Shown one piece after another: positions 8,534-14,516 of a stretch of 14,516 bases of DNA. The stretch is taken from NCBI GenBank assembly GCA_947258465.1, contig CAMYIQ010000159.1:1-14516 (forward strand), given 5' to 3'. The position numbers and the translations under genes are program-made. The notes under the pieces are model-generated. The model did not search any database. It was given only the letters and a program-made list of their open reading frames with translations, and had not been told where the DNA came from. This DNA comes from an uncultured Erythrobacter sp. (GTDB lineage Bacteria > Pseudomonadota > Alphaproteobacteria > Sphingomonadales > Sphingomonadaceae). How positions within the stretch are numbered: position 1 is the first letter of the stretch; each line of letters starts with the position of its first letter.

Positions 8534-8985
8534 AGGTTGGCTACGGCGTTTTCGCGGCCATAGAGTTCGTCCGCGCGATCTTCGAAAGCCTGGACCATTT
8601 TGCGAAACGCGCGGTCGAAATACTGCCCGGCCAAAGCTTCGAAGACGGCATTGCGGAAAGTGAACTCGACGCAGAAATCGACTTCGCACCCCCCATCTTC
8701 CGTGGCAGTGAAGCTCCAATTGTTGTCGAGATCCTTGAGCGGCCCGTCGACATAGATCACCTCGATATGATCGGGGCGGTGCTTGAGCACTCGCGAGGTG
8801 AACTTTTCGCGGATCGCCTTGAAGCCGACCAGCATGTCGGCGACCATTTCGGTTTCGCTGTCGCTGCGCACGCGCGTCGCGACGACCCAAGGCAGAAATT
8901 CCCCATAGCGGCCGACGTCGGCGACCAGATCGAACATTTGTTCCTGGCTATACGGTAGGCGACGCTTCTCGTTTATACCGGGCAT
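8530..8985 (-). CDS. COQ10/RatA family START-like protein (ubiquinone-binding type)
   Basis: A 151-residue polyketide cyclase/START-like protein. It shows the family pattern LPYSQEQMFDLVADVGRY with EFLPWV (11-34), a mid-region DGPLKDLDNNWSF, and FCVEFTFRNAVFEAL before the long C-terminal helix. In mitochondria and alphaproteobacteria this family (COQ10) binds coenzyme Q and supports respiration. Databases often label bacterial members RatA toxin after the E. coli homologue; I see no antitoxin partner and the context is metabolic. The ATG at 8985 shares one base with the lipA stop (TGATG), so it is translationally coupled to lipA. Its TAG stop is interlocked with the stop of the convergent cinA. 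Confidence 0.9.
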   Translation of the reverse strand: MPGINEKRRLPYSQEQMFDLVADVGRYGEFLPWVVATRVRSDSETEMVADMLVGFKAIREKFTSRVLKHRPDHIEVIYVDGPLKDLDNNWSFTATEDGGCEVDFCVEFTFRNAVFEALAGQYFDRAFRKMVQAFEDRADELYGRENAVANL

Positions 8986-9926
8986 CAGGCACCCTGTTTG
9001 GCGAGTTTCGCTTCGCGCGCGGCGCGCATTTGCGCAAAGTCGTCACCGGCATGATAGCTCGAGCGTGTCAGCGGGCTCGAGGCTACCTGGAGGAAGCCCT
9101 TGGCTCGCGCAATCGCGCCATAGGCGGCGAATTGCTTGGGCGTGACGAACTCCTCCACCTTCGCATGCTTGGGCGTCGGCTGCAGATATTGGCCCATAGT
9201 GATGAAATCGATATCCGCGCTGCGCATATCGTCCATCACCTGGTGCACTTCGAGCCGGCCCTCGCCGAGCCCGAGCATGATGCCCGACTTGGTGAAGATC
9301 AGCGGATTATGCGCCTTGACCTCTTCAAGCAGACGGAGCGACGCATAATAGCGCGCGCCGGGACGGATCGTCGGGTACAGGCGCGGAACGGTCTCCAGAT
9401 TGTGGTTGAAGACATCGGGACCGGCTTCGCAGATTTCGGCGATCGACTGCTTCATCCGCCCCTTGAAGTCGGGGGTGAGGATCTCGATCGTCGTATCGGG
9501 CGTTTCGCGGCGCAGCGCGGTGATGACCTTGACGAACTGGCCTGCCCCGCGATCCGGGAGATCGTCGCGGTCGACGCTGGTGATGACGATATGTTCGAGC
9601 CCCATCGCGGCGGCCGCGGCGGCAGTGTGTTCCGGCTCCAGCGGGTCGACCGGCATCGGCATGCCCGTCTTGATATTGCAGAACCGGCAGGCGCGCGTGC
9701 AGGTATCGCCGAGGATCATCACCGTAGCGTGCTTCTTGGTCCAACATTCGCCGATATTGGGGCACGCCGCTTCCTCGCAAACCGTGTGCAGGTTCAGTTC
9801 GCGCATCAACTTGCGCGTTTCCTGATAGCCGTGGCTGACCGGCGCCTTTACCCGAATCCAGTCGGGTTTGCGCTGCATCTTGGGGCGTTCGCCCTCGGGT
9901 TTGGGCGGGGAGGAGAGGTCGTTCAT
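8985..9926 (-). CDS. lipA: Lipoyl synthase LipA
   Basis: Radical SAM enzyme that inserts two sulfur atoms into protein-bound octanoyl groups to make lipoate for pyruvate and 2-oxoglutarate dehydrogenases and glycine cleavage. It has 313 residues from ATG 9926. The auxiliary 4Fe-4S cluster motif CX4CX5C is C50, C55 and C61 (CEEAACPNIGEC); the radical SAM CX3CX2C is C76, C80 and C83 (CTRACRFC); the C-terminal RSSY motif is at 288-291 (LTRSSYHAGDDF), supplying the serine ligand of the auxiliary cluster. An in-frame ATG at 9938 would add four residues; neither start has a clear ribosome-binding site. It lies 52 bp downstream of the lipoprotein gene and overlaps the COQ10-like gene by one base. 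Confidence 0.98.
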   Translation of the reverse strand: MNDLSSPPKPEGERPKMQRKPDWIRVKAPVSHGYQETRKLMRELNLHTVCEEAACPNIGECWTKKHATVMILGDTCTRACRFCNIKTGMPMPVDPLEPEHTAAAAAAMGLEHIVITSVDRDDLPDRGAGQFVKVITALRRETPDTTIEILTPDFKGRMKQSIAEICEAGPDVFNHNLETVPRLYPTIRPGARYYASLRLLEEVKAHNPLIFTKSGIMLGLGEGRLEVHQVMDDMRSADIDFITMGQYLQPTPKHAKVEEFVTPKQFAAYGAIARAKGFLQVASSPLTRSSYHAGDDFAQMRAAREAKLAKQGA

Positions 9927-9978
9927 GTCGCGGCCCATCTAGGCCGTCGCTGCCCGGGCCGCAACCATGGCATTCGTA

Positions 9979-10491
9979 TTAGGAAGCGGGCTCCGAAAGA
10001 TCGATGGGAATGCGTTCTCCCGTGAGAGGATCGGATGTGGCCAGCGTTTCCTCCTCGCCCACGGGCAAGGGAATGAGTTCGCTGCGTATCTCACGGCGAT
10101 CGAGGTCCATTACAGCACCCTTCCCGCCGATCGCATGGGCAATTGCCGTCAGCCCGATCGTCACCGGTTCGGGATCTATGGCCTCCAGCGCAAGGTCGCT
10201 TGCCTGCATGGCGACTTTCGCGCCGGAAATGTCCGAGCCGATATAATAGAGTTCGGCGAAATACCCGTCCTTCTCGATCAGCAGTTCTCCTCCGCGCGCC
10301 GTCAGAAGAGGGAGCTTGCACGGGGTCCGGCAGGAATTGCCGAAATTGTTGCTGACGAGCGCTCCTGCCGGCGCGGTCACGATGTCGACCTGCTGGGCGG
10401 GTTTCAGGGCGTGCCCCTTGACGAAATAATTGGGTCCGCACGCACTCAGAGCCAGAAGGCTGGCCGTAGCTATTGCGATTTTTCTTTTCAT
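9979..10491 (-). CDS. Putative PEGA-like lipoprotein of unknown function
   Basis: A 170-residue protein with a clear lipoprotein signal: MKRK, a hydrophobic stretch and lipobox LSAC with C18, so it should be lipid-anchored in the cell envelope. After the signal, VDIVTAPAGALV (35-46), the cysteine pair SCRTPC (C54, C58) and a strand pattern ending in EKDGYF resemble a PEGA-type beta domain; that match is by eye only. The C-terminal third (DPLTGERIPIDL and surroundings) shows no recognised motif. The ATG at 10491 is preceded by a G-rich Shine-Dalgarno, GGAGGGG, close to the start. It is divergent from sbtA with a 92-bp shared upstream region and precedes lipA on the same strand. No specific function can be assigned. 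Confidence 0.8.
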   Translation of the reverse strand: MKRKIAIATASLLALSACGPNYFVKGHALKPAQQVDIVTAPAGALVSNNFGNSCRTPCKLPLLTARGGELLIEKDGYFAELYYIGSDISGAKVAMQASDLALEAIDPEPVTIGLTAIAHAIGGKGAVMDLDRREIRSELIPLPVGEEETLATSDPLTGERIPIDLSEPAS

Positions 10492-10583
10492 ATCCCCTCC
10501 CCCGATCCTGTCGAGGACTGGTGCGCGTACTGTGAACTCGCACTGAATGCAGCTTGCCGCCCGTCAAAGCCGAAGCTACCGCG
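10492..10583. promoter_or_regulatory. Divergent lipoprotein/sbtA upstream region
   Basis: This 92-bp gap must hold start signals of both the leftward lipoprotein-lipA-coq10 unit and the rightward sbtA operon. Apart from the lipoprotein ribosome-binding site at 10494-10500 I see no promoter hexamers or operator palindrome good enough to name. Confidence 0.3.
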
Positions 10584-11573
10584 ATGAGCATGGACGCTAC
10601 GACACTCCAGACATTCACTTCTCCGGTGGTGCTGTTCTTCGTACTCGGTCTGCTGGCGGCTTTCGCACGGTCAGACCTCGCCATTCCCGAAGCAATCGCC
10701 AAGGGCATGTCGCTCTACTTGATGGCCGCTATCGGCCTCAAAGGCGGCGTGGCAGTATCCGAATCCGGGTTCAGCCTCACAGTGGCAGTCGCTCTCCTTG
10801 CCGGTATCGCCGCTGGCTTCATAATCCCCATTTTCGCCTTCTGGCTGATCCGCGGTTTCGGGCGGCTCGACCGTATCAACGCCGGTGCCGTTGCCGCCCA
10901 CTACGGTTCGATCAGCGTCGTTACCTTCGTGACCGCGGTTGAGATTCTCGAATTCCAGGGCAAGCCTTCCGGTGGCTACATGGTCGCGGTCATGGCCACC
11001 ATGGAAAGCCCCGCAATCCTTGCCGGTCTGCTACTGGCGCGCGGGTTCGGCAGCGACGACGGCCAGAGCATGCGCGAGATGCTGCACGAAGTGTTCTTCA
11101 ATTCGTCGGTTGTACTACTGCTCGGCGCGTTTGCGATCGGGTTGATCGGCGGGACCGACGGCTTCGCCGATGTCAGCCCCTTTTTCGAAGCAGGGTTCAA
11201 GGGCGTGCTGTGCATCTTCCTGCTCGACATGGGACTGATCGCGGCGCGGCGCATGATGGATTCGCGTGCCGTCACCTGGCGCCTCGCCTCGATCGCGATC
11301 TTCCTCCCGCTGGTGAACGGTGCGGCCGGTACGATCGTCGGCACTGTCGTCGGGCTCGACGTCGGTTCGGCCGCCGCGCTCGGCGTGCTGTGCGCCAGTG
11401 CCAGCTACATTGCGGTCCCGGCAGCCATGCGACTTGCCCTGCCCGAAGCCGATCCGGGTATCTACCTGACCATGTCGCTCAGCATCACCTTCCCCTTCAA
11501 CGTATTGATCAATATCGGCCTGATCAGCGCCTTCGCTTCGATGATCGCCGGACAGGGAGGCCTCGTGCCGTGA
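10584..11573 (+). CDS. sbtA: SbtA-type sodium-dependent bicarbonate transporter
   Basis: Integral inner-membrane protein of 329 residues in the SbtA family (formerly DUF897), whose characterised cyanobacterial members import bicarbonate with sodium. It is hydrophobic throughout, consistent with the family's ten-helix inverted-repeat fold. Family marks: FFVLGLLAAFARSDLAIPEA (18-37), AAIGLKGGVAV (48-58), the first half-repeat crossover AHYGSISVVTF (105-115), VMATMESPAI (136-145), and the second crossover CASASYIAVPAAMR (270-283). The crossover serines and glycines that form the bicarbonate/sodium site in SbtA appear conserved. The start is taken at ATG 10584; an in-frame ATG at 10590 is nearly as good, and an upstream TTG at 10554 is unlikely. 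Its stop overlaps the sbtB start (GTGA). Substrate is inferred from family plus the adjacent sbtB and carbonic anhydrase genes. Confidence 0.93.
   Translation: MSMDATTLQTFTSPVVLFFVLGLLAAFARSDLAIPEAIAKGMSLYLMAAIGLKGGVAVSESGFSLTVAVALLAGIAAGFIIPIFAFWLIRGFGRLDRINAGAVAAHYGSISVVTFVTAVEILEFQGKPSGGYMVAVMATMESPAILAGLLLARGFGSDDGQSMREMLHEVFFNSSVVLLLGAFAIGLIGGTDGFADVSPFFEAGFKGVLCIFLLDMGLIAARRMMDSRAVTWRLASIAIFLPLVNGAAGTIVGTVVGLDVGSAAALGVLCASASYIAVPAAMRLALPEADPGIYLTMSLSITFPFNVLINIGLISAFASMIAGQGGLVP
11554..11560 (+). promoter_or_regulatory. Ribosome-binding site deciding the sbtB GTG start
   Basis: AGGGAGG lies 9 nt before the GTG at 11570, inside the end of sbtA. It is the strongest Shine-Dalgarno on the plus strand of this operon and, with the PII-like strand beginning right after the GTG, fixes the start although no ATG is available in the first 50 codons. 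Confidence 0.75.
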
Positions 11574-11878
11574 TAGAAACCGTAACCCGCAAGCGGATCG
11601 AAATCCTTGCCGACGTGGCCTTGGTACGCCGCGTCACCGACGCCATCGATCGTGCCGGGATCACCGGATGGACGATTACGCCGGTGCAGTCGGGCAAAGG
11701 CCGCGACGGTCGCTGGCGCGAGGAACGCGTGATGGGGACCGACAAGGTATTCGTCCTCACCATTGCCCCGGAAGACAAGGCCATGGCGCTGGCGGAAGAT
11801 CTCGCGCCGATTCTGACCAGTCACGGCCTGTTGCTGACAATGTGGGATATTCAGGTCATACGCGGAGAGCGGTTCTGA
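11570..11878 (+). CDS. sbtB: SbtB-like PII-family signalling protein
   Basis: A 102-residue PII-like protein encoded between the bicarbonate transporter and carbonic anhydrase. Cyanobacterial SbtB forms trimers that bind adenine nucleotides (including cAMP and c-di-AMP) and bind and inhibit SbtA. The fold pattern is visible: first strand and helix RIEILADVALVRRVTDAIDR, then GWTITPVQSGKGRDGRWRE (33-51), in which S41-G42-K43-G44 marks the base of the T-loop and nucleotide site, then strand KVFVLTIAP, helix MALAEDLAPIL and final strand WDIQVIRGERF. It ends without the cysteine-bearing CGPEGC-like tail of cyanobacterial SbtB and contains no cysteine at all. The GTG start overlaps the sbtA stop by four bases; the stop overlaps the carbonic anhydrase ATG by one. 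Confidence 0.88.
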   Translation: MIETVTRKRIEILADVALVRRVTDAIDRAGITGWTITPVQSGKGRDGRWREERVMGTDKVFVLTIAPEDKAMALAEDLAPILTSHGLLLTMWDIQVIRGERF

Positions 11879-12519
11879 TGCCCGAATTCGCCGAACTTCT
11901 CGAAGGGTACAGGCGTTTCCGCAAGCAAGGATACCCGCGTCAGAAAGCGCGCTACGAAACTCTGGTCAGCGAAGGACAGCAGCCGAAACTGATGATTATC
12001 GGCTGTTCCGACAGTCGTGTGGACCCGGCCCAGATCTTCGATGTCGATCCGGGGGAAATCTTCGTGGTGCGAAATGTCGCGGCCCTGGTTCCCCCCTTTG
12101 AAACATCGCCCGGCCAGCATGGCGTTTCCGCCGCGCTCGAATTTGCCGTGCAATTCCTCCGGGTTCGCCAGATCGTGGTGATGGGGCATGGCATGTGCGG
12201 CGGTTGCAAGGCAGCGCTGACGCAAGACCTGTATGGCAACCAATTGGGGGAAGGCGGCTTCATCGCCAACTGGGTCCATCTGCTCGACGAGGCGCGCGAT
12301 CCCATTGCGCGGCGCTACGGTACTGAGAGTCGGGAAGCGGAACGGGCGATGGAAATGGCGGCGGTCGGCGTCAGCCTCCGAAACCTGCGCACCTTCCCAT
12401 GCGTACGCGAGAAAGTTGCAAGCGGAGATCTCAAACTGCGCGGAGCGTTCTTCGCCATTTCCGACGGCGTGCTCTATGTTCGCAACGAGGAAACGGGCGA
12501 ATTCGAGCCCGAAGAATAA
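11878..12519 (+). CDS. Beta-class carbonic anhydrase
   Basis: Zinc enzyme interconverting CO2 and bicarbonate; 213 residues, normal for a bacterial beta-CA, and no signal peptide, so cytoplasmic. The zinc ligands and active-site dyad are complete: C43, D45 and R47 in IIGCSDSRVDP, and H104 and C107 in VVMGHGMCGGC. EIFVVRNVAALVPP (60-73) and GVSAALEFAV (82-91) are also typical. The ATG at 11878 shares its A with the sbtB TGA stop (TGATG) and has GGAGAG 8 nt upstream inside sbtB. The frame is open further upstream, but only as sbtB antiphase. As third gene of the sbtA-sbtB cassette it likely converts imported bicarbonate to CO2 or traps CO2 as bicarbonate. Direction of use cannot be read from sequence. 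Confidence 0.95.
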   Translation: MPEFAELLEGYRRFRKQGYPRQKARYETLVSEGQQPKLMIIGCSDSRVDPAQIFDVDPGEIFVVRNVAALVPPFETSPGQHGVSAALEFAVQFLRVRQIVVMGHGMCGGCKAALTQDLYGNQLGEGGFIANWVHLLDEARDPIARRYGTESREAERAMEMAAVGVSLRNLRTFPCVREKVASGDLKLRGAFFAISDGVLYVRNEETGEFEPEE

Positions 12520-12560
12520 GGCCTTGAACGGCGGGCCTGCGCAAGACATTTAGCGATGCC

Positions 12561-13280
12561 ATGGCAGACTTCGAACCGCGCAACATCGCCCTCCTGATCG
12601 ATTCCGACAATGCGAGCCCCGCCGGCATCGATCCGGTCCTCACCGTTCTGGCCGAACTCGGCCAGGTCAATATCCGCCGCGCTTACGGGAACTGGCGCAA
12701 GACCAGCCTCAAGGGGTGGATCGACCTGATGCACCGTTATGGCATCGAACCGCAGCAGCAGTTCGACATGACCAAGGGCAAGAACGCCACCGACATGAAG
12801 ATGACGATCGACGCGATGGACCTGCTTTATCGCGGACGTGTCCACGGGTTCGGGATCATGAGTTCGGATAGCGATTTCATGCCGCTCGCCATGCGCATCC
12901 GGCAGGAGGGCCTACCCGTCTATGGTTTCGGCGGCGCGAAAACACCGGAGGCCTTCCGTCAGGCCTGCACGCGCTTCATCGACGTGAACGCTCTGGTAAA
13001 AGCCGAAAAAGAACAGAATGGCAAAGGCGGACCGAGCGGCAATTCCAATGTCCTCGACCAGGATTTGCTCGACTTGCTGTTCGATGCCTATGCGGCAAGC
13101 AAGCGTGACGAAAACGGTTTCGCTAAGCTGGCGGAAGTCGGCCAGCGGGCGGGCAATCGGTCGAGTTTCGACACGCGCAATTACGGTTTCGCTCGGCTCA
13201 CCGATCTTATCGAGACCATCCCCAATTTTTCGGTCGAGCGCCGTGCCAACGGCCAGAGTTTCGTGAAACGGCTGCGCTGA
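12561..13280 (+). CDS. NYN-domain protein with C-terminal OST-HTH/LOTUS domain (LabA/DUF88-like)
   Basis: A 239-residue putative ribonuclease or RNA-binding protein. The NYN (PIN-like) domain fills about 7-150: NIALLIDSDNAS with D14 and D16, KNATDMKMTIDAMDLLY with D78, and IMSSDSDFMPLA with D103 and D105, giving the acidic cluster that coordinates metal in PIN-like nucleases. A charged linker rich in G, K, S and N (about 147-163) leads to a C-terminal OST-HTH/LOTUS-like domain (about 163-239: LDQDLLDLLFDAY, NYGFARLTDLIE, VERRANGQSFVKR). Related YaeH/LabA-like genes are widespread in proteobacteria with poorly known roles. It starts 41 bp after the carbonic anhydrase gene with no terminator between and may belong to the same transcript. 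Its Shine-Dalgarno is weak. Nuclease activity is inferred from the fold. Confidence 0.87.
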   Translation: MADFEPRNIALLIDSDNASPAGIDPVLTVLAELGQVNIRRAYGNWRKTSLKGWIDLMHRYGIEPQQQFDMTKGKNATDMKMTIDAMDLLYRGRVHGFGIMSSDSDFMPLAMRIRQEGLPVYGFGGAKTPEAFRQACTRFIDVNALVKAEKEQNGKGGPSGNSNVLDQDLLDLLFDAYAASKRDENGFAKLAEVGQRAGNRSSFDTRNYGFARLTDLIETIPNFSVERRANGQSFVKRLR

Positions 13281-13282
13281 CG

Positions 13283-13321
13283 AAAAAAGGGCGCGAACCG
13301 AAGTCCGCGCCCCCTTTTTTT
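13283..13321. terminator. Bidirectional intrinsic terminator between NYN gene and TPR gene
   Basis: A run of six A, the left arm GGGCGCG (13289-13295), a 10-nt loop, the right arm CGCGCCC (13306-13312), two C and seven T (13315-13321). The 7-bp all-GC stem with a T tract on each strand should terminate both the rightward sbt/NYN transcript, two bases after its stop codon, and the leftward TPR-protein transcript, whose stop codon is at 13340-13342. Confidence 0.88.
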
Positions 13322-13339
13322 GGTGGCCGAGTACCGCCT

Positions 13340-14516
13340 TTACATCGCGGCGCCGCTTGCCTGTTGAGTGGCGTATATCGCCCAGAGATTGGCGATCGCC
13401 TTGCGGGCACCCTCGACCTTGTCGAAAGTCGCCTTCGCTTCGGCAAATTTGCCCTGGTCGAATTGCGCGATGCCCAAGCGCGTAAGGACCATCGGCGTGT
13501 TTGCGCCCGGCATGTCCACCGCTTTCGCGTAATAGGTCTCGGCATTGGCCGGTTCGCCCAGGCCGAGAAGCGTATCGCCAGCAGCGAGAACTGTGTTGAT
13601 CGAGGCGCCAGCCTTGTCCGCATCGGCCTTCAAACTCGCCAGGTCGGCCCGGTCCTTGGCCGCACGTTCCGCAGCCTGGCGGCGTGTGTCGACGACATAG
13701 GGATCGGTCTTGTCGAGAACACCCTTCGCATACCCCTCGTCGATGAGCGATACGACCTCCGCCGGAAGACGGCGATAATCCGCGGCGTCCATATATTCGA
13801 GATAGAGCTTGGCATCGTTCAGAACCCCGGCACGCTGACCCAGGCGAAGCAGATCGAGAATTTCCGGGTTCTGATAGCCCCCCGTATTGAGCAGAATCGC
13901 CACCGCGTCGCGCCAGCTCTCATCGCTCGGATGCTGGGTGACATACCAGGTGGAATACTTCCTCACCTCGGAGTTGAGCTGGTTATTATAGGCCTGCGCA
14001 AGCCCGCGCCGCAGCCAGCCTTCGTCGACGGTCTCACCCGCTGCGATTTTCGCATTGATCAGATCGCTGAGATAGCTCAGCCCCTGTTGCGGCTGTTTCT
14101 CGGCGAAATAACTTTCCGCCACGAAAATCATCGGGTCGTTATCGGTATAGCCAGCGTCGGCCGCAGCCTGGAAATAGGGGCGCGCCTTCGCATAATCCTT
14201 GGCGGCATACGCCACCTGCCCGGCGACGAAATTGAACTGGCCAATCTTGTCCTCGGGAACCTTGCCGCTCTTCAGCATCATTTCCATGCCCTGGAGGGCT
14301 GCTGCCTGATCTTCATTCTTGGCGCCATTGGAATAGATGAAACTGCCTGCTGCATACCGATCGTCCTCGGTCTCCACGGCAGCCACGAGGCCGGGGATGC
14401 TTGCCTTGATTGCCGGATAATCGACCGGCTCGGTCGCAGCGATCGTTTCGAGCGGCTTGTAGGTTTCGATGAAGCCCTTCGAATAGTTCGGCTTGGCCTT
14501 CTTTTCTTTCTTTTTC
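13340..14516 (-). CDS. TPR-like repeat protein, N-terminus beyond window edge
   Basis: The reading frame is open from the TAA at 13340-13342 to the right edge of the window, about 392 codons, so the true start and any signal peptide lie outside; the first GTG inside (14386) is not a credible start. The visible N-terminal part is lysine-rich (KKKEKKAKPNYSKGF) and is followed by alanine-rich helical repeats resembling tetratricopeptide units, for example FVAGQVAYAAKDYAKARPYF, DPMIFVAESYFAEKQPQQGL and TPMVLTRLGIAQFDQGKFAEAK. A charged helical segment (QAAERAAKDRADLASLKADADK) interrupts the repeats. It resembles hypothetical secreted TPR proteins common in sphingomonads; function unknown. It converges on the NYN gene across the shared terminator. 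Confidence 0.8.
   Translation of the reverse strand, partial: KKKEKKAKPNYSKGFIETYKPLETIAATEPVDYPAIKASIPGLVAAVETEDDRYAAGSFIYSNGAKNEDQAAALQGMEMMLKSGKVPEDKIGQFNFVAGQVAYAAKDYAKARPYFQAAADAGYTDNDPMIFVAESYFAEKQPQQGLSYLSDLINAKIAAGETVDEGWLRRGLAQAYNNQLNSEVRKYSTWYVTQHPSDESWRDAVAILLNTGGYQNPEILDLLRLGQRAGVLNDAKLYLEYMDAADYRRLPAEVVSLIDEGYAKGVLDKTDPYVVDTRRQAAERAAKDRADLASLKADADKAGASINTVLAAGDTLLGLGEPANAETYYAKAVDMPGANTPMVLTRLGIAQFDQGKFAEAKATFDKVEGARKAIANLWAIYATQQASGAAM

Noticed and set aside
7670..8890. 406-codon open frame on the minus strand across ispDF, cinA and coq10
   Set aside because: It lies antisense or out of phase to three well-supported genes and encodes an arginine-rich, low-information protein typical of shadow frames in GC-rich DNA.
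8530..8985. Reading the START-like gene as a RatA toxin of a toxin-antitoxin pair
   Set aside because: No RatB-like partner is adjacent; the lipA context and sequence fit the COQ10 ubiquinone-binding branch better.
9030..10025. 331-codon plus-strand frame opposite lipA
   Set aside because: It is antisense to a LipA with all six cluster cysteines and the RSSY motif; no family motif is visible in the antisense product.
11210..11569. Upstream extension of the sbtB frame into sbtA
   Set aside because: The product of this stretch is arginine-rich sbtA antiphase; the PII-like fold begins exactly at the GTG at 11570, which has a strong ribosome-binding site.
11668..11877. Upstream extension of the carbonic anhydrase to 11668
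   Set aside because: It overlaps sbtB out of frame; the ATG at 11878 has its own ribosome-binding site and gives the family-normal length.
1..14516. tRNA, rRNA, CRISPR array, insertion sequence, phage or integrase signals
   Set aside because: Looked for on both strands; no direct-repeat arrays, transposase motifs, terminal inverted repeats or RNA-gene signatures were seen.

Overview
The window is a stretch of a GC-rich alphaproteobacterial chromosome. I infer Sphingomonadales, probably the Erythrobacteraceae (Erythrobacter/Qipengyuania-like), from the protein style and gene order; there is no rRNA or other marker to prove it. Coding density is very high, with many stop/start overlaps. I see no tRNA, rRNA, insertion sequence, phage gene or CRISPR array.

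Region 1 (1-6797, minus strand) is the alphaproteobacterial nitrogen-control block, read right to left as dusB, ntrB, ntrC, ntrY and ntrX (truncated by the window edge). It holds two sensor kinase/regulator pairs: soluble NtrB with NtrC, and membrane NtrY with NtrX. NtrC keeps the GAFTGA loop that contacts sigma-54, whereas NtrX has lost it. The only sizeable internal gap (73 bp) lies between ntrC and ntrY.

Region 2 (6879-8533, plus strand) is divergent from dusB and carries ispDF (bifunctional MEP isoprenoid enzyme) and a stand-alone CinA C-terminal amidohydrolase. It converges, with interlocked stop codons, on region 3 (8530-10491, minus strand): a PEGA-like lipoprotein, lipA (lipoyl synthase) and a COQ10/RatA START-like protein whose start overlaps the lipA stop. 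The lipA-coq10-cinA-ispDF-dusB-ntr order is a familiar alphaproteobacterial neighbourhood.

Region 4 (10584-13280, plus strand) is the most interesting part. It is a tightly overlapping three-gene cassette encoding an SbtA-type sodium/bicarbonate transporter, a PII-like SbtB regulator and a beta-carbonic anhydrase, followed 41 bp later by a NYN-LOTUS putative ribonuclease. It looks like a self-contained, nucleotide-gated bicarbonate uptake and interconversion module, with no carboxysome or RuBisCO gene visible. The SbtB lacks the C-terminal redox-cysteine tail known from cyanobacterial SbtB. A strong hairpin with A and T tracts (13283-13321) separates this unit from region 5 (13340-14516, minus strand), a TPR-type repeat protein that runs off the window edge.
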